Made by a program: the position numbers and the translations under genes
Source of the DNA: Amycolatopsis bullii
Lineage (GTDB): Bacteria; Actinomycetota; Actinomycetes; Mycobacteriales; Pseudonocardiaceae
DNA length: 64,000 nucleotides
Direction of reading: 5' to 3'
NCBI RefSeq assembly: GCF_014654205.1
Contig: NZ_BNAW01000029.1
Location: forward strand, 43,363 to 107,362
Notes under the pieces: model-generated
What the model was told of the DNA's origin: nothing
The model's database searches: none
Seen by the model: only the letters and a program-made list of their open reading frames with translations
Shown: piece by piece, positions 49,292 to 57,753 of the stretch
Layout of the letters: each line of letters starts with the position of its first letter
How positions within the stretch are numbered: the first letter of the stretch is position 1

Positions 49292-50098
49292 TCACACCCC
49301 GGCCGCCCGGCGGCCCGCCTCGAAGCTGGTCAAGGCGGCGCCGACCGCCGCGGCGACGGTGACCTCGAAGATCTCGTCTTCGCTGTGGCCGGCGGACCGG
49401 AGCCGCTCGATGTCGGCGTCGGTGATGCGGTGGGACGCCTCGCGGACGGTCTGCGCGTACGCCCGTAGGGGCTCGGGGAGCTCGTCGTCGAGCCGGGCGG
49501 CGACGTCGGCCAGCTCGGTGCGGGGGCCGTCGGCGAGCAGGAACCGCGGGAAGCGGTAGCCGAACCGGTGCAGGGACCGCGTCCCCGTCTCGAGCTGGCC
49601 GTCCCGGAGGACGAAGCCGAACGCGTTCGCGAGGCGGTTGACGACGTTCCACACCAGGTTCACGCGCAGCGCGTCGAGGACCGCCTGCCGGGGCAGGCCG
49701 GCGACGGCGGTGGCATCGACGTGGGCGGGGTCCCGGCTGACGTTCTCGAGGAACACCCGCACGGCGGCCAGTTCGGGACGCGCCGAAGCGGGGTCACCAG
49801 GGTCGATTTCACCGGTACCGGCGATCCGGGTGAGTTCGGCGTGCGTGACCGCGCAGAACGGGCACTCGTGCACCTGGGCGGTGGCCATGGCGAGGTATTC
49901 GCGTTCACCGGCGGTCCAGTACGACGGCCCGCGCATCGCGTCCGCGGTGAGTTCGAGCAGCGGGCGGCTGCCGAACCCGGGCCGGTACAGCAGCATCTTG
50001 ACGATGTCGGGACTGTCCACTCCGGACGATCTGGAGGTCAGTGCGAGGAACAGCTTGGCGCGGCGGCGGTGGCCGTTGTCGAGAACGGACAGTCTCAT
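49292..50098 (-). CDS. carboxymuconolactone decarboxylase/AhpD-like protein
   Basis: 268 residues. The redox pair CPFC with His three residues on (HECPFCAVTH, near residue 83) is the alkylhydroperoxidase AhpD core. The C-terminal 80 residues (ELPEPLRAYAQTVREASHRITDADIERLRSAGHSEDEIFEVTVAAAVGAALTSFE) form a second, incomplete AhpD-like repeat without the cysteines. Such proteins protect against peroxide. Its ATG overlaps the ECF sigma gene stop (ATGA), so it is cotranscribed and perhaps a target of that sigma factor. Confidence 0.85.
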   Translation of the reverse strand: MRLSVLDNGHRRRAKLFLALTSRSSGVDSPDIVKMLLYRPGFGSRPLLELTADAMRGPSYWTAGEREYLAMATAQVHECPFCAVTHAELTRIAGTGEIDPGDPASARPELAAVRVFLENVSRDPAHVDATAVAGLPRQAVLDALRVNLVWNVVNRLANAFGFVLRDGQLETGTRSLHRFGYRFPRFLLADGPRTELADVAARLDDELPEPLRAYAQTVREASHRITDADIERLRSAGHSEDEIFEVTVAAAVGAALTSFEAGRRAAGV

Positions 50099-51321
50099 GT
50101 GGACTCCAAGGCGTGCAACCGGCCGGTGAGGTAGCGCCGGTCGGCCGGATTGGTGGCTAGGTCGTGGGCGCGCCGGTACGCGGCCGCGGCTTCGGTGGTG
50201 CGGCCGAGGCGGCGCAGGAGGTCGGCGCGGGCGGCGTGCAGCAGGTGGTAGCGGTCGAGGCCGCCGATCCGGTCGATGAGCGCGAGCCCCTCGGCCGGGG
50301 AGGTGGCCATCGCGACGGCGACCGCGTGGTTCAGCGCGACCACCGGGGACGGGTTCAGCTCCAGCAACCGGCCGTAGAGACCGGCGATGCCCGCCCAGTC
50401 CGTCCGGGCCGTGTCCGGTGCCTGGGCGTGCAGGACCGCGATGGCGGCCTGCAGCTGGTACGGCCCGGGTGCCCCGAGCCGCAGGGCCCGGTCGAGCAAT
50501 CCGGCCGCTTCGGCGATCTCGGCGCGGTCCCAGCGCGTGCGGTCCTGGTCTTCGAGCAGGACGACGTCGCCGTCGGCGGTGTAGCGGGCCGCGGCGCGGG
50601 AGTCCTGGAGCAGGAGCAGGGCGGCCAGGCCGAGCGCTTCCGGTTCGTCCGGCATCAGGGTCGCGACGAGCTCGGCGAGCCGGATCGCCTCCTGCTGCAG
50701 CTCGCGGAACTCCGGCTGGTCCGGGACCGCGGTGTAGCCCTGGGTGAAGATCAGGTAGAGCACCGCGAGGACACCCGAGAGCCGCTCGGGCAGCAGGTGG
50801 TCCGCCGGGACGGCGAAGGCGATCCCGGCGTCGCGGATCTTGCGCTTGGCGCGCACCAGCCGCTGGGCCAGCGTGGGCTCGCCGACCAGGAACGTGCGGG
50901 CGATCTGCCCCGCGGTCAGCCCGGCGACGGCTTGCAGCGTCAGCGCGACGCGCGCTTCCTCGGCCAGTGCGGGGTGGCAGCAGGTGAAGATCAGGCTGAG
51001 CCGCTCGTCGCCCACGCCGAGCAGGCTCTCCGCGCCGGGATCCACGGTCGTCGCCTCCGGAGGTGCGTCGAGCTCGGCGAGTTTCTCCCGGCCGCGCCGG
51101 GCCCGGCGGAGCCGGTCGATCGCGCTGTTGCGGGCCGCGGTCAGCAGCCAGGCGACGGGGTCGTCCGGCCCGGCGTCGTCCCACTTGCGCAGGGCCAGCG
51201 CGCACGCCTCCTGCAGCGCGTCCTCGGCGAGTTCGAAGTCGCCCAGGACGCGGACCAGCGCGGCGAGCATCCGTGATCGGTGTTCGCGGTAGGCCGCCTG
51301 CAGGACGGGCGCGGCAGTCAT
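50095..51321 (-). CDS. ECF sigma factor with C-terminal extension (DUF6596, ECF42-type)
   Basis: 408 residues. Sigma region 2 (LVRVLGDFELAEDALQEACALALRKWD...DPVAWLLTAARNSAIDRLRR) and region 4 (ALTLQAVAGLTAGQIARTFLVGEPTLAQRLVRAKRKI) are followed by the about 200-residue helical extension (VLAVLYLIFTQGYTA..., TPR-like) that defines the group linked to DGPF proteins. There is no anti-sigma gene. The DGPF gene 51318-51692 is directly upstream and overlaps by 4 bp, the standard partner. A second such pair lies at 57754-59318. Confidence 0.93.
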   Translation of the reverse strand: MTAAPVLQAAYREHRSRMLAALVRVLGDFELAEDALQEACALALRKWDDAGPDDPVAWLLTAARNSAIDRLRRARRGREKLAELDAPPEATTVDPGAESLLGVGDERLSLIFTCCHPALAEEARVALTLQAVAGLTAGQIARTFLVGEPTLAQRLVRAKRKIRDAGIAFAVPADHLLPERLSGVLAVLYLIFTQGYTAVPDQPEFRELQQEAIRLAELVATLMPDEPEALGLAALLLLQDSRAAARYTADGDVVLLEDQDRTRWDRAEIAEAAGLLDRALRLGAPGPYQLQAAIAVLHAQAPDTARTDWAGIAGLYGRLLELNPSPVVALNHAVAVAMATSPAEGLALIDRIGGLDRYHLLHAARADLLRRLGRTTEAAAAYRRAHDLATNPADRRYLTGRLHALEST

Positions 51322-51692
51322 GCGCCCGTCGTCGTCCGGTGGTTCAGGCCCGGCACGCCGGCCAGCGGCCGGACCTCGATGGTGCCCTGCGTGGCCATCG
51401 GACACAGCGCGGCCAGTTCCAGCGCCTCGTCGAGGTCGCGGCAGTCGAGGACGTAGGCGCCGCCGAGGTGCTCGTGGGTCTCGAGGAAGGGACCGTCGGT
51501 GATCAGCGTCTTGCCGTCGCGGACCGCCACGGTGGTCGCGGTGTGCTCGCCCTGCAGCGGGTGCGCGGCGACGAAGGCACCGCGCCGGCGGCATTCGTCG
51601 GCGAAGGCGTTCACCCTGGCCAGCGCCTCGGGGAAGCGCGGGTCGCCGGGTTCGGGGCGGTCGCAGTCGAAGATCAGCAGCATGTACTGCAC
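51318..51692 (-). CDS. YCII-related DGPF domain protein
   Basis: 124 residues, alpha-beta barrel of the YCII fold. YMLLIFDCDRP opens it and VRDGKTLITDGPFLETHEHLGGAYVLDCRDLDEAL has the DGPF motif. GTG 51692 is preceded by GGAGG at 4 nt; ATG 51683 is possible. It is coupled to the ECF sigma gene by a 4-bp overlap. DGPF proteins are thought to modulate the partner sigma factor; the mechanism is not known from sequence. Confidence 0.9.
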   Translation of the reverse strand: MQYMLLIFDCDRPEPGDPRFPEALARVNAFADECRRRGAFVAAHPLQGEHTATTVAVRDGKTLITDGPFLETHEHLGGAYVLDCRDLDEALELAALCPMATQGTIEVRPLAGVPGLNHRTTTGA

Positions 51693-51772
51693 GTGTCCTC
51701 CAGCTCGGACGGTGGTGCTCGCGTCGAAGAGGATGACGAACAGCGCAACCGTAACTCGACAGGCGGCGTCGC

Positions 51773-52153
51773 TCAGAACATCGTGTTGCCGTTGCGCGAG
51801 GTGGGCGGGATGATCTGCAGGACGTCCCAGTGCTCGACGATCTTCCCGGCTTCGTCGAAGCGGAAGATGTCGATGCCCGCGTAGTCCTCGCCGGGCCAGG
51901 TCTGGTGGCAGTGCAGGACGACGTGGTCGCCCTCGGCGAAGGCGCGCTTGAAGGTGACGTGCTTGCCGGGGTACTCGGCGGCCATGCGCTCGAAGTAGTC
52001 GACGAACGCCTGCTTGCCGTCCGCGACGTGCGGGTTGTGCTGGGTGTAGGTGTCGCCGGCGTAGCGGTCGATGGCCTCGGCGGGGCGGCACTGGTTGAAC
52101 ATCAGGTCGTAGAAGGCCTGGGCGGTGGCCTTGTTCTGCTCCGGATCGGTCAC
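51773..52153 (-). CDS. SnoaL-like NTF2-fold protein
   Basis: 126 residues, single NTF2/SnoaL fold. ATAQAFYDLMFNQCRPAEAIDRYAGDTYTQHNPHVADGKQAFVDYF is the SnoaL-like beginning and IDIFRFDEAGKIVEHWDVLQIIP the end. The conserved D/H residues (QHNPHV, EHWD) line the pocket of family members that isomerise or hydrolyse small metabolites. It is divergent from an AraC gene, 83 bp apart, which may regulate it. Start GTG with GGAAG 4 nt upstream. Confidence 0.88.
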   Translation of the reverse strand: MTDPEQNKATAQAFYDLMFNQCRPAEAIDRYAGDTYTQHNPHVADGKQAFVDYFERMAAEYPGKHVTFKRAFAEGDHVVLHCHQTWPGEDYAGIDIFRFDEAGKIVEHWDVLQIIPPTSRNGNTMF

Positions 52154-52236
52154 GGGTCTTCCTTGTCTCTTTCGGACGGCTCGTCGTCAAGCTAGCGGCG
52201 AAAATCCAGCCCAGGCGGATACGCTGGCGACCAGAG

Positions 52237-53097
52237 ATGGCCAAAATCCGACAGATTCCCGAGATCTCCTTCACCGCCCCGGCCGGCACGCCCGCCGGGG
52301 TCGAGGTGCTGTCGCTGGCCGACCTGCGCCGCCGGGTGCCGGCCGAGGAGCTCGCCGTCCCGCGGCGGCCGGACTTCCACCACCTGCTCACCCTCACCGC
52401 CGGCCGGCTGCGGCACACGGCGGACTTCACCGGCTACACCCTCGAACCGGGCTCCTGGCTGTGGGTGCGTCCCGGCCAGGTCCACCAGTGGGGCGACCTC
52501 GGCCACGCCGAGGGCACGCTGATCCTGTTCCGGCCGGACTTCCCCGCCCCCGCCACCGCCGGGATCGACGACCCGCACGCCCCGGTCCTGCGCCGCCCGC
52601 TGCCGGAGGACGCCGCGGCCCTGGACCTGGCGGCCGGCCACCTCGCCGCCGAGTTCCACGCCCTCGGCCGGCTGCCCCTGGAGGTCCACACGGCGGTTCT
52701 GCGCCACCTGCTGGCCGTGCTCGTGCTGCGGCTGGCCCACCTGACCACCGGCCGCCCGGCTCCCGAGCCCGATCCCACGTACCTGCGGTTCCGCGACGCC
52801 GTCGAGCGGGACTTCGCCTGGACGCGCCGGGTGGAGGACTACGCGAGCGCCCTCGGCTACTCGGCCCGGACCCTCTCCCGGGCCACGCTCGCCGCGGCGG
52901 GGGTCGGCGCGAAGGAGTTCATCGATCGGCGCGTCGTCCTCGAAGCCCGGCGGCTGCTGGCCCACAGCGAGCACACCGCGGCCGGGATCGCCGTCCGGCT
53001 GGGGTTTCCCAGCGCGACGCACTTCAGCAAGTACTTCCGCGCCCGCACCGGGCAGACGCCGATCGGGTTCCGGGTCATGGTGCGGCAGCGGGGGTAA
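52237..53097 (+). CDS. AraC family transcriptional regulator
   Basis: 286 residues. An N-terminal cupin-like sensor (RRPDFHHLLTLTAGRLRHTADFTGYTLEPGSWLWVRPGQVHQWGD) is followed by the two helix-turn-helices (DYASALGYSARTLSRATLAAAGVGAKEFIDRR and GIAVRLGFPSATHFSKYFRARTGQTPIGFR). A likely regulator of the divergent SnoaL-like gene. TACGCT sits 11 nt before the ATG, so the leader is very short. Confidence 0.92.
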   Translation: MAKIRQIPEISFTAPAGTPAGVEVLSLADLRRRVPAEELAVPRRPDFHHLLTLTAGRLRHTADFTGYTLEPGSWLWVRPGQVHQWGDLGHAEGTLILFRPDFPAPATAGIDDPHAPVLRRPLPEDAAALDLAAGHLAAEFHALGRLPLEVHTAVLRHLLAVLVLRLAHLTTGRPAPEPDPTYLRFRDAVERDFAWTRRVEDYASALGYSARTLSRATLAAAGVGAKEFIDRRVVLEARRLLAHSEHTAAGIAVRLGFPSATHFSKYFRARTGQTPIGFRVMVRQRG

Positions 53098-53137
53098 ACC
53101 GATTGCCCGGGTGCGCCGGCGCAGCGATCATCGGCTG

Positions 53138-53698
53138 ATGTACTCCGACGTGCGGCTGGACGAGGTGAAGTCCGGGCTTCGCCGCGCCTTCACGTGGCGC
53201 GGGGACCGCACGGACGAGCGCTGGTACGCCGACGTCACGGGCTGGTGGCGCCGGCCCGAGCTGCTGGCCGGCCTGGGGCCCGCGCTGGCGCGGCTGTTCG
53301 CCGACCGGCCGCCCACCGTCGTCCTCGGCCCGGAGGCCAGCGGGTGCCTGCTGGGACCGCTGGTCGCGCTCCACTTCGGCGTCGGGTTCGTCGAGGTGTG
53401 CAAGAACCGGGGGACGCCGGTCGACAGTGACGCCTGGCTGCGGCGGACGACCCCACCCGACTACCAGGACCGGCACCTCAGCCTCGGCTTCCGCCGCCGG
53501 CTGGTGGGCAGCGGCGACCGGGTGCTGTTCGTCGACGACTGGATCGAAACCGGCGGCCAGGCCCACGTCGCCCACCTGCTCACGCAGGACGCCGAAGCCA
53601 CCTGGCTCGGCGCCGCGACCGTGGTCGACGCGCTGGACAGCGCCCGGGTGCGTCGGCACCTGAACGTGCGGTCCCTGCTGCACGTCCGGGAGCTCTGA
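53138..53698 (+). CDS. type I phosphoribosyltransferase family protein
   Basis: 186 residues. The PRPP loop is VLFVDDWIETGGQ (near residue 131), close to VDDxxxTGGT of adenine/orotate transferases, with Gln in the last place. VVLGPEASGCLLGPLVALHFGVGFVEVCKN matches the substrate side of the adenine type. The base used is not predictable. ATG 53138 is taken because the residues before it are not conserved. It follows the AraC gene by 40 bp. Confidence 0.8.
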   Translation: MYSDVRLDEVKSGLRRAFTWRGDRTDERWYADVTGWWRRPELLAGLGPALARLFADRPPTVVLGPEASGCLLGPLVALHFGVGFVEVCKNRGTPVDSDAWLRRTTPPDYQDRHLSLGFRRRLVGSGDRVLFVDDWIETGGQAHVAHLLTQDAEATWLGAATVVDALDSARVRRHLNVRSLLHVREL

Positions 53699-53748
53699 CG
53701 CGCGCCAACAGGGCTGCTGATGATCCCGTCGTAACATCAATGTGCGTG

Positions 53749-54642
53749 ATGACAGATCTGCCCCTGGACCAGGTCAGGACGCTGCTGGCCGTCGTCGACG
53801 CCGGCACGTTCGACGCCGCCGCCGCCGTGCTGCACGTGACGCCGTCGGCGGTGAGCCAGCGGGTCAAGGCGCTCGAACAGCGGACCGGGAGCGTGCTGGT
53901 GACCCGCACGAAACCCGTGCGGGTCACCGGCTCCGGGCAGGTGGTGGTCCGGTTCGCGCGGCGGCTCGCGGCGCTCGAGCGGGACGCGCGAGCCGAGCTG
54001 GGCATGAGCGGCGAGCCCGTCCGGGTGCCGATCGCGGTCAACGCCGATTCGCTGTCCACCTGGTTCCTGCCGGCGCTCGCCGGCGTGGTCGCCGACCCGC
54101 CGATCTGCTTCGAACTGCACCGCGAGGACCAGGAGCACACCACCACCTTGCTGCGGGAGGGCCGGGTGATGGCGGCGGTGACGTCCTCGGCCACCCCGGT
54201 GCAGGGCTGCTCGGTGCGCCCGCTCGGCGCCCTGCGTTACCTCCCGCTGGCCAGCCCCGGGTTCGTGGCGCGGTGGGTGACCGGCGACCTGCGGGCGGAC
54301 CTGTCCGCGGCACCGGTCGTCGTGTTCGACGACCACGACGACCTGCAGGACGCGTTCGTGCGGTTGCTCGGCGGGGCCGGGGCGAGCGCGCTGCGCCACC
54401 ACGTCCCGGCGTCGGAGATGGTTGTCGCCGCGGTGGCGGCCGGCCTCGGGTGGGGCATGGTGCCGGAAGTGCAGGCGGCGCCGGGGCTGCGGGCCGGGAC
54501 GCTGGTGCCGCTCGTGCGGGACCGGCCGGTGGACGTGCCGCTCTACTGGCAGCAGTGGAAACTGGACCTGCCCGCGCTGTCCACAGTGGCCGAAGCGGTC
54601 GCGGCCGCGGCGTCGTCGTCGTTGCGCGGCCCGGGTTCCTGA
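53749..54642 (+). CDS. ArgP/LysG-type LysR regulator
   Basis: 297 residues. PLDQVRTLLAVVDAGTFDAAAAVLHVTPSAVSQRVKALEQRTGSVLVTRTKPVRVTGSG is the ArgP/LysG helix-turn-helix (shown partly). This group regulates the basic amino-acid exporter LysE or related genes, usually coded divergently. No lysE is next to this gene. ATG 53749 is chosen over 53740 because TAACAT (53732-53737) lies too close to the latter. The C-terminal LysR sensor domain is complete. Confidence 0.88.
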   Translation: MTDLPLDQVRTLLAVVDAGTFDAAAAVLHVTPSAVSQRVKALEQRTGSVLVTRTKPVRVTGSGQVVVRFARRLAALERDARAELGMSGEPVRVPIAVNADSLSTWFLPALAGVVADPPICFELHREDQEHTTTLLREGRVMAAVTSSATPVQGCSVRPLGALRYLPLASPGFVARWVTGDLRADLSAAPVVVFDDHDDLQDAFVRLLGGAGASALRHHVPASEMVVAAVAAGLGWGMVPEVQAAPGLRAGTLVPLVRDRPVDVPLYWQQWKLDLPALSTVAEAVAAAASSSLRGPGS

Positions 54643-54653
54643 ACCCGCACGGG

Positions 54654-55277
54654 TCAGTGTTCGCGCAGCAGCCGGCGGACGGCGGCCAGGTCGCCCTCGA
54701 TCGCCAGCCGGCCGTCGTCGATCGCGCCGGCGAGGTGGGCGGGGCGTTCGAGCAGGGCGTTCAACGTCGGCGGATCGGTGCGGACCGTGGCGTCCGGGGC
54801 GGCGGGCTCGCCCGGCTCGACGGTGAGGCGGCCCGGCTCGGTGCGGACCGTCCACACGCGAGCGTCCAGTTCGAGGCGGTAGCACGCGGTGGCGCGCGGC
54901 CGGGCGGACTCGCGCAGGTACAGCAGCACGGAGACGGCCCCGAGCGATGCCGGCTCGGGGCGCGGGAGTCGCGCGCCCCACGCACCCAGCGCGAGCACGA
55001 CCGGCTCCAGCTCGCGGCCTGGTTCCGTGAGCTGGTAGACGGTCGCCGCGGCCGGGGGCGGCAGCTTCCGGCGTGCCACGACGCCGTGGCCCTCGAGCTC
55101 GCGGAGCCGGTCGGTGACCAGGTTCGAGCTGGCGCCCGGCAGCGCGCGGCGGACGTCGGAGAACCGCTGCGGCCCGAGCAGCAGCTCGCGCACCACGAGC
55201 AGGGCCCAGCGCTCCCCGACGACGTCCAGCGCGCGGGCGATCGTGCAGGCGTCCCCGTAGCTGCGGCTCGTCGGCAT
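54654..55277 (-). CDS. HxlR family regulator with SCP2-like C-terminal domain
   Basis: 207 residues. GDACTIARALDVVGERWALLVVRELLLGPQRFSDVRRALPGASSNLVTDRLRELEGHGVVARR is the HxlR winged helix, with Cys11 in the usual place for a redox- or electrophile-sensing Cys. The C-terminal 90 residues form a sterol-carrier-like lipid pocket. It is divergent from the VOC gene and TAGATT lies 6 nt before its ATG, so the message is leaderless. An AT-rich palindrome lies between the genes. Confidence 0.9.
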   Translation of the reverse strand: MPTSRSYGDACTIARALDVVGERWALLVVRELLLGPQRFSDVRRALPGASSNLVTDRLRELEGHGVVARRKLPPPAAATVYQLTEPGRELEPVVLALGAWGARLPRPEPASLGAVSVLLYLRESARPRATACYRLELDARVWTVRTEPGRLTVEPGEPAAPDATVRTDPPTLNALLERPAHLAGAIDDGRLAIEGDLAAVRRLLREH

Positions 55278-55283
55278 GCTTTC

Positions 55284-55314
55284 AATCTACAACTGCGTGG
55301 TTGTTTTTAACAAC
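55284..55314. promoter_or_regulatory. AT-rich inverted repeats between HxlR and VOC genes
   Basis: TAGATT on the minus strand (plus 55284-55289) is the HxlR -10. ACAAC (55289-55293) pairs with GTTGT (55300-55304), and GTTG-TTTTTAA-CAAC spans 55300-55314. The stretch is strikingly AT-rich in this genome and is the likely HxlR site controlling both genes. Confidence 0.5.
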
Positions 55315-55365
55315 TACACCGGCGTACGGTGGGCCGTGTCCGGACGTCGACGGGAAGGAACGGTC

Positions 55366-55734
55366 ATGGGCCGACCGGTCGTGCACTTCGAAATCATCGG
55401 CACCGACCCGGCGCGGCTGCGCGGGTACTACGGCGAGCTGTTCGGCTGGGAGTTCGACACCTCCGGCCCGGTGTCGGAGCGGGTGTCGGAACCGGACGGC
55501 TACGGGTTCGTGGAAACGGACGGCATCCCGGGCGGCGTCGGCGGTGGTGCGGCCTACGAGCGGCACGTGGTGTTCTACGTGGGCGTCCCGGACGTCGCCG
55601 CGGCGCTCGCGGAGGCCGAACGCCTCGGCGGCACCCGCCGGATGGGGCCGGACCGCGCACCGGGGCGCGACCTGGTGGTGGCCCACTTCACCGACCCGGA
55701 GGGCAACCTCGTCGGCCTCGCGGGGCCGGCCTGA
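55366..55734 (+). CDS. VOC family protein
   Basis: 122 residues. VVHFEIIGTDPARLRGYYGELFGWEFDTSG at the N-terminus and VAHFTDPEGNLVGLAGPA at the C-terminus give a complete VOC module with His and Glu in metal positions. Probably a small-molecule lyase, dioxygenase-like or resistance protein. GGAAGGAA precedes the ATG. The likely target of the divergent HxlR regulator. Confidence 0.87.
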   Translation: MGRPVVHFEIIGTDPARLRGYYGELFGWEFDTSGPVSERVSEPDGYGFVETDGIPGGVGGGAAYERHVVFYVGVPDVAAALAEAERLGGTRRMGPDRAPGRDLVVAHFTDPEGNLVGLAGPA

Positions 55735-55765
55735 CGGGCGCGCCGGAAACCGTGAACCGGCGGAT

Positions 55766-56773
55766 TCAGTAGGGATTGCCGGGCACGTCGAGGTGCGTCC
55801 GGTAGAGGCCGAACCCGCCGGACACGCCGGAGGTGATGTACAGGGTTCGCCCGTCCGGTCCGCCGAACGCCGCGTTGGTCGTGTTGCGGCCGGCGGAAAT
55901 GGTGCCGAGCTGCGTGCCTGACGGCGAGAAGACGTGGACGAGCCCTTCGTCGTAGGAGGCCCAGTACAGGTTGCCCGCGCAGTCGATGGTCGCGCCGTCG
56001 GGGGTCTTCATGCTCGCGAACGTCGTGCGGTTGCCGGTGGTGCCGTCCGGGAACACCGTGTACTTCATGATCGCGTTGGCCCCGGTGGCTCCCACGTAGA
56101 GCGTCTTGCCGTCGGGGGACAGGACGATGCCGTTCGGCTGGGGCAGCGTGTCGTCGACGAGGGCGACCACGCCGTCGCGGACGCGGAAGACGCTGGTGTG
56201 GCCGCCTTGTTCGTCCGCCCGGTTGCCGCGCTGGTAGTTCGGGTCGGTGAAGTAGGTGGTGCCGTCGCGGCCGGTGGTCAGGTCGTTCGGCGAGTTGAAC
56301 GCGTGGCCGAGGTAGCCGGCCGCGACGGTCGTCCGGCTGCGGTCGGCCAGGCGGTAGGCGGAGATGGTGCGGTTGTCGTGGGTGGCGGCGAGCACCCGGG
56401 TGCCGTCGGCGCTGATCGCCAGGCCGTTGCTGCCGGAGTCGGCGATGAACGTCTCGAACGTGGCCGGCGGCGTGTACCGGAGCATCGACGACGGCTGCAC
56501 GCCCTGCGGGCCTGTCGGATTCTGCATGTTCGACAGCAACAGGGTGCCCGTGCCCTGGTCCCACGTGGGCCCTTCCAGGAAGCTGAACCCGCTCCGGATG
56601 AGCTGGGCAGCCACCGACCGGCTCGGCAACGGCGCGCCGTAGGTCGCTCCGGGGGTGCACGGTGAGGCCGTGGTGGCGCCGGAGGCCGCGGGGGCCACCG
56701 CGCCCGCGAGGACGACCGCCGCCGCTGTCACTGTCCACTTGCGACGGTGACGCGCTGTCCCGTGGTGAGCCAT
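55766..56773 (-). CDS. secreted SMP-30/gluconolactonase-like beta-propeller
   Basis: 335 residues. A signal peptide with twin-Arg-free basic start (MAHHGTARHRRKWTVTAAAVVLAGAVAPAASG) is cut after about residue 32. The mature part is a six-bladed propeller: FLEGPTWDQGTGTLLLSNMQ, NDLTTGRDGTTYFTD, PNGIVLSPDGKTLYVG and DGRTLYITSG are blade motifs with the metal-site Glu, Asn and Asp. It may hydrolyse sugar lactones outside the cell. A perfect TGGGAGCGCTCCCA lies 32 bp before the ATG, so it may be controlled by a CebR-type LacI repressor. Confidence 0.87.
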   Translation of the reverse strand: MAHHGTARHRRKWTVTAAAVVLAGAVAPAASGATTASPCTPGATYGAPLPSRSVAAQLIRSGFSFLEGPTWDQGTGTLLLSNMQNPTGPQGVQPSSMLRYTPPATFETFIADSGSNGLAISADGTRVLAATHDNRTISAYRLADRSRTTVAAGYLGHAFNSPNDLTTGRDGTTYFTDPNYQRGNRADEQGGHTSVFRVRDGVVALVDDTLPQPNGIVLSPDGKTLYVGATGANAIMKYTVFPDGTTGNRTTFASMKTPDGATIDCAGNLYWASYDEGLVHVFSPSGTQLGTISAGRNTTNAAFGGPDGRTLYITSGVSGGFGLYRTHLDVPGNPY

Positions 56774-56804
56774 GGCGGCTCTCCTTCCGTGCTCGGCCGG
56801 ATCC

Positions 56805-56818
56805 TGGGAGCGCTCCCA
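56805..56818. promoter_or_regulatory. CebR-type palindrome TGGGAGCGCTCCCA
   Basis: A perfect 14-bp palindrome identical to the operator of the LacI-family cellobiose repressor CebR of Streptomyces. It is 32 bp upstream of the SMP-30 gene start and 196 bp from the divergent DHFR-fold gene. No lacI-type gene is in the window, so the regulator must act from elsewhere. Confidence 0.65.
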
Positions 56819-57013
56819 ATCGCACCGTAGCGTAATCCGCTGACCACCGGCAAGACCGGTGAGTGGGTAACTCACCGCGGTCCCCGGAGGGCACCACCCC
56901 GGTCGAACTTTCTCCGGATTTCTCGCCGACTCGTGTCGAGAACGGGAAACCGGCTCCGACTGGGGGGTATCGGCGGCCGGAAAGGGGCCGCCACCACGAG
57001 CGGAGCGCGAACG

Positions 57014-57739
57014 ATGACCAAGGTGACCGCCCAGATGTCGGTGTCCCTCGACGGCTGCTACACCGGGCCGCGGGACCCGCGGGGCGAGCAGGACATGAAG
57101 GGCTGGATGCGGGGCCCCGAAGCTCCCGGGTTCTTCCGGGTGACCCGCTGGGCCGTCGACGCCATGGCCTGGCGGGAGCGGCAGGGCTTCGCCGGCGGCG
57201 AGCAGTCCGCCGACTCGGAGATCGTCGCGGAGATGTTCGCGTCCGCCGGGGCCTACGTCATGGGACGGCGCATGTTCGACGCCGGCGAGGTGCCCTGGGG
57301 CGAGGAACCACCGTTCCGCGCCCCGGTCTTCGTCGTCACCCACCGGCCCCGGGAAGTGCTCGAACGCCGGGGTGGCACGTCCTTCACCTTCGTCACCGAG
57401 GGGCCCGAGCGGGCCGTCGAGCTGGCCCGGGCCGCCGCCGGGGACAAGGACGTGGCGGTGGCCGGTGGCGGGGAGCTGCTGCGCCAGGTGCTGGCCGCCG
57501 GGCTGCTCGACCAGCTCGACCTGCACATCGCGCCGGTGCTGCTGGGCGAGGGCCAGCGGCTGTTCGGCCCCGGTCTGGGCCTCGGCCCGGGCGAGGGCAT
57601 CGAGCTGGCGCCGGTCCGGGTCGTCGAGTCGCCCGGGGTCACCCACGTCCGCTATACCGTGACCGGACGGTCGGAGCTGGTGCTGGACGATCGCGGTGCG
57701 AGCGGCGAGCTGGTCGGACCGGCCACGGCCGGGCAGTGA
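57014..57739 (+). CDS. dihydrofolate-reductase-fold (RibD C-terminal-like) protein, type 1
   Basis: 241 residues. TAQMSVSLDGCYTGPRD is the first strand-loop of the family, and VAVAGGGELLRQVLAAGLLDQLDLHIAPVLLGEGQRLF is the conserved NADPH-side motif. These proteins reduce unknown substrates with NADPH. It starts the unit with the DGPF-ECF42 pair at 57754-59318: the next gene begins 14 bp after its stop. Relatives are often coded with such sigma units. ATG 57014. Confidence 0.88.
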   Translation: MTKVTAQMSVSLDGCYTGPRDPRGEQDMKGWMRGPEAPGFFRVTRWAVDAMAWRERQGFAGGEQSADSEIVAEMFASAGAYVMGRRMFDAGEVPWGEEPPFRAPVFVVTHRPREVLERRGGTSFTFVTEGPERAVELARAAAGDKDVAVAGGGELLRQVLAAGLLDQLDLHIAPVLLGEGQRLFGPGLGLGPGEGIELAPVRVVESPGVTHVRYTVTGRSELVLDDRGASGELVGPATAGQ

Positions 57740-57753
57740 GAGAGGAACGTCCC

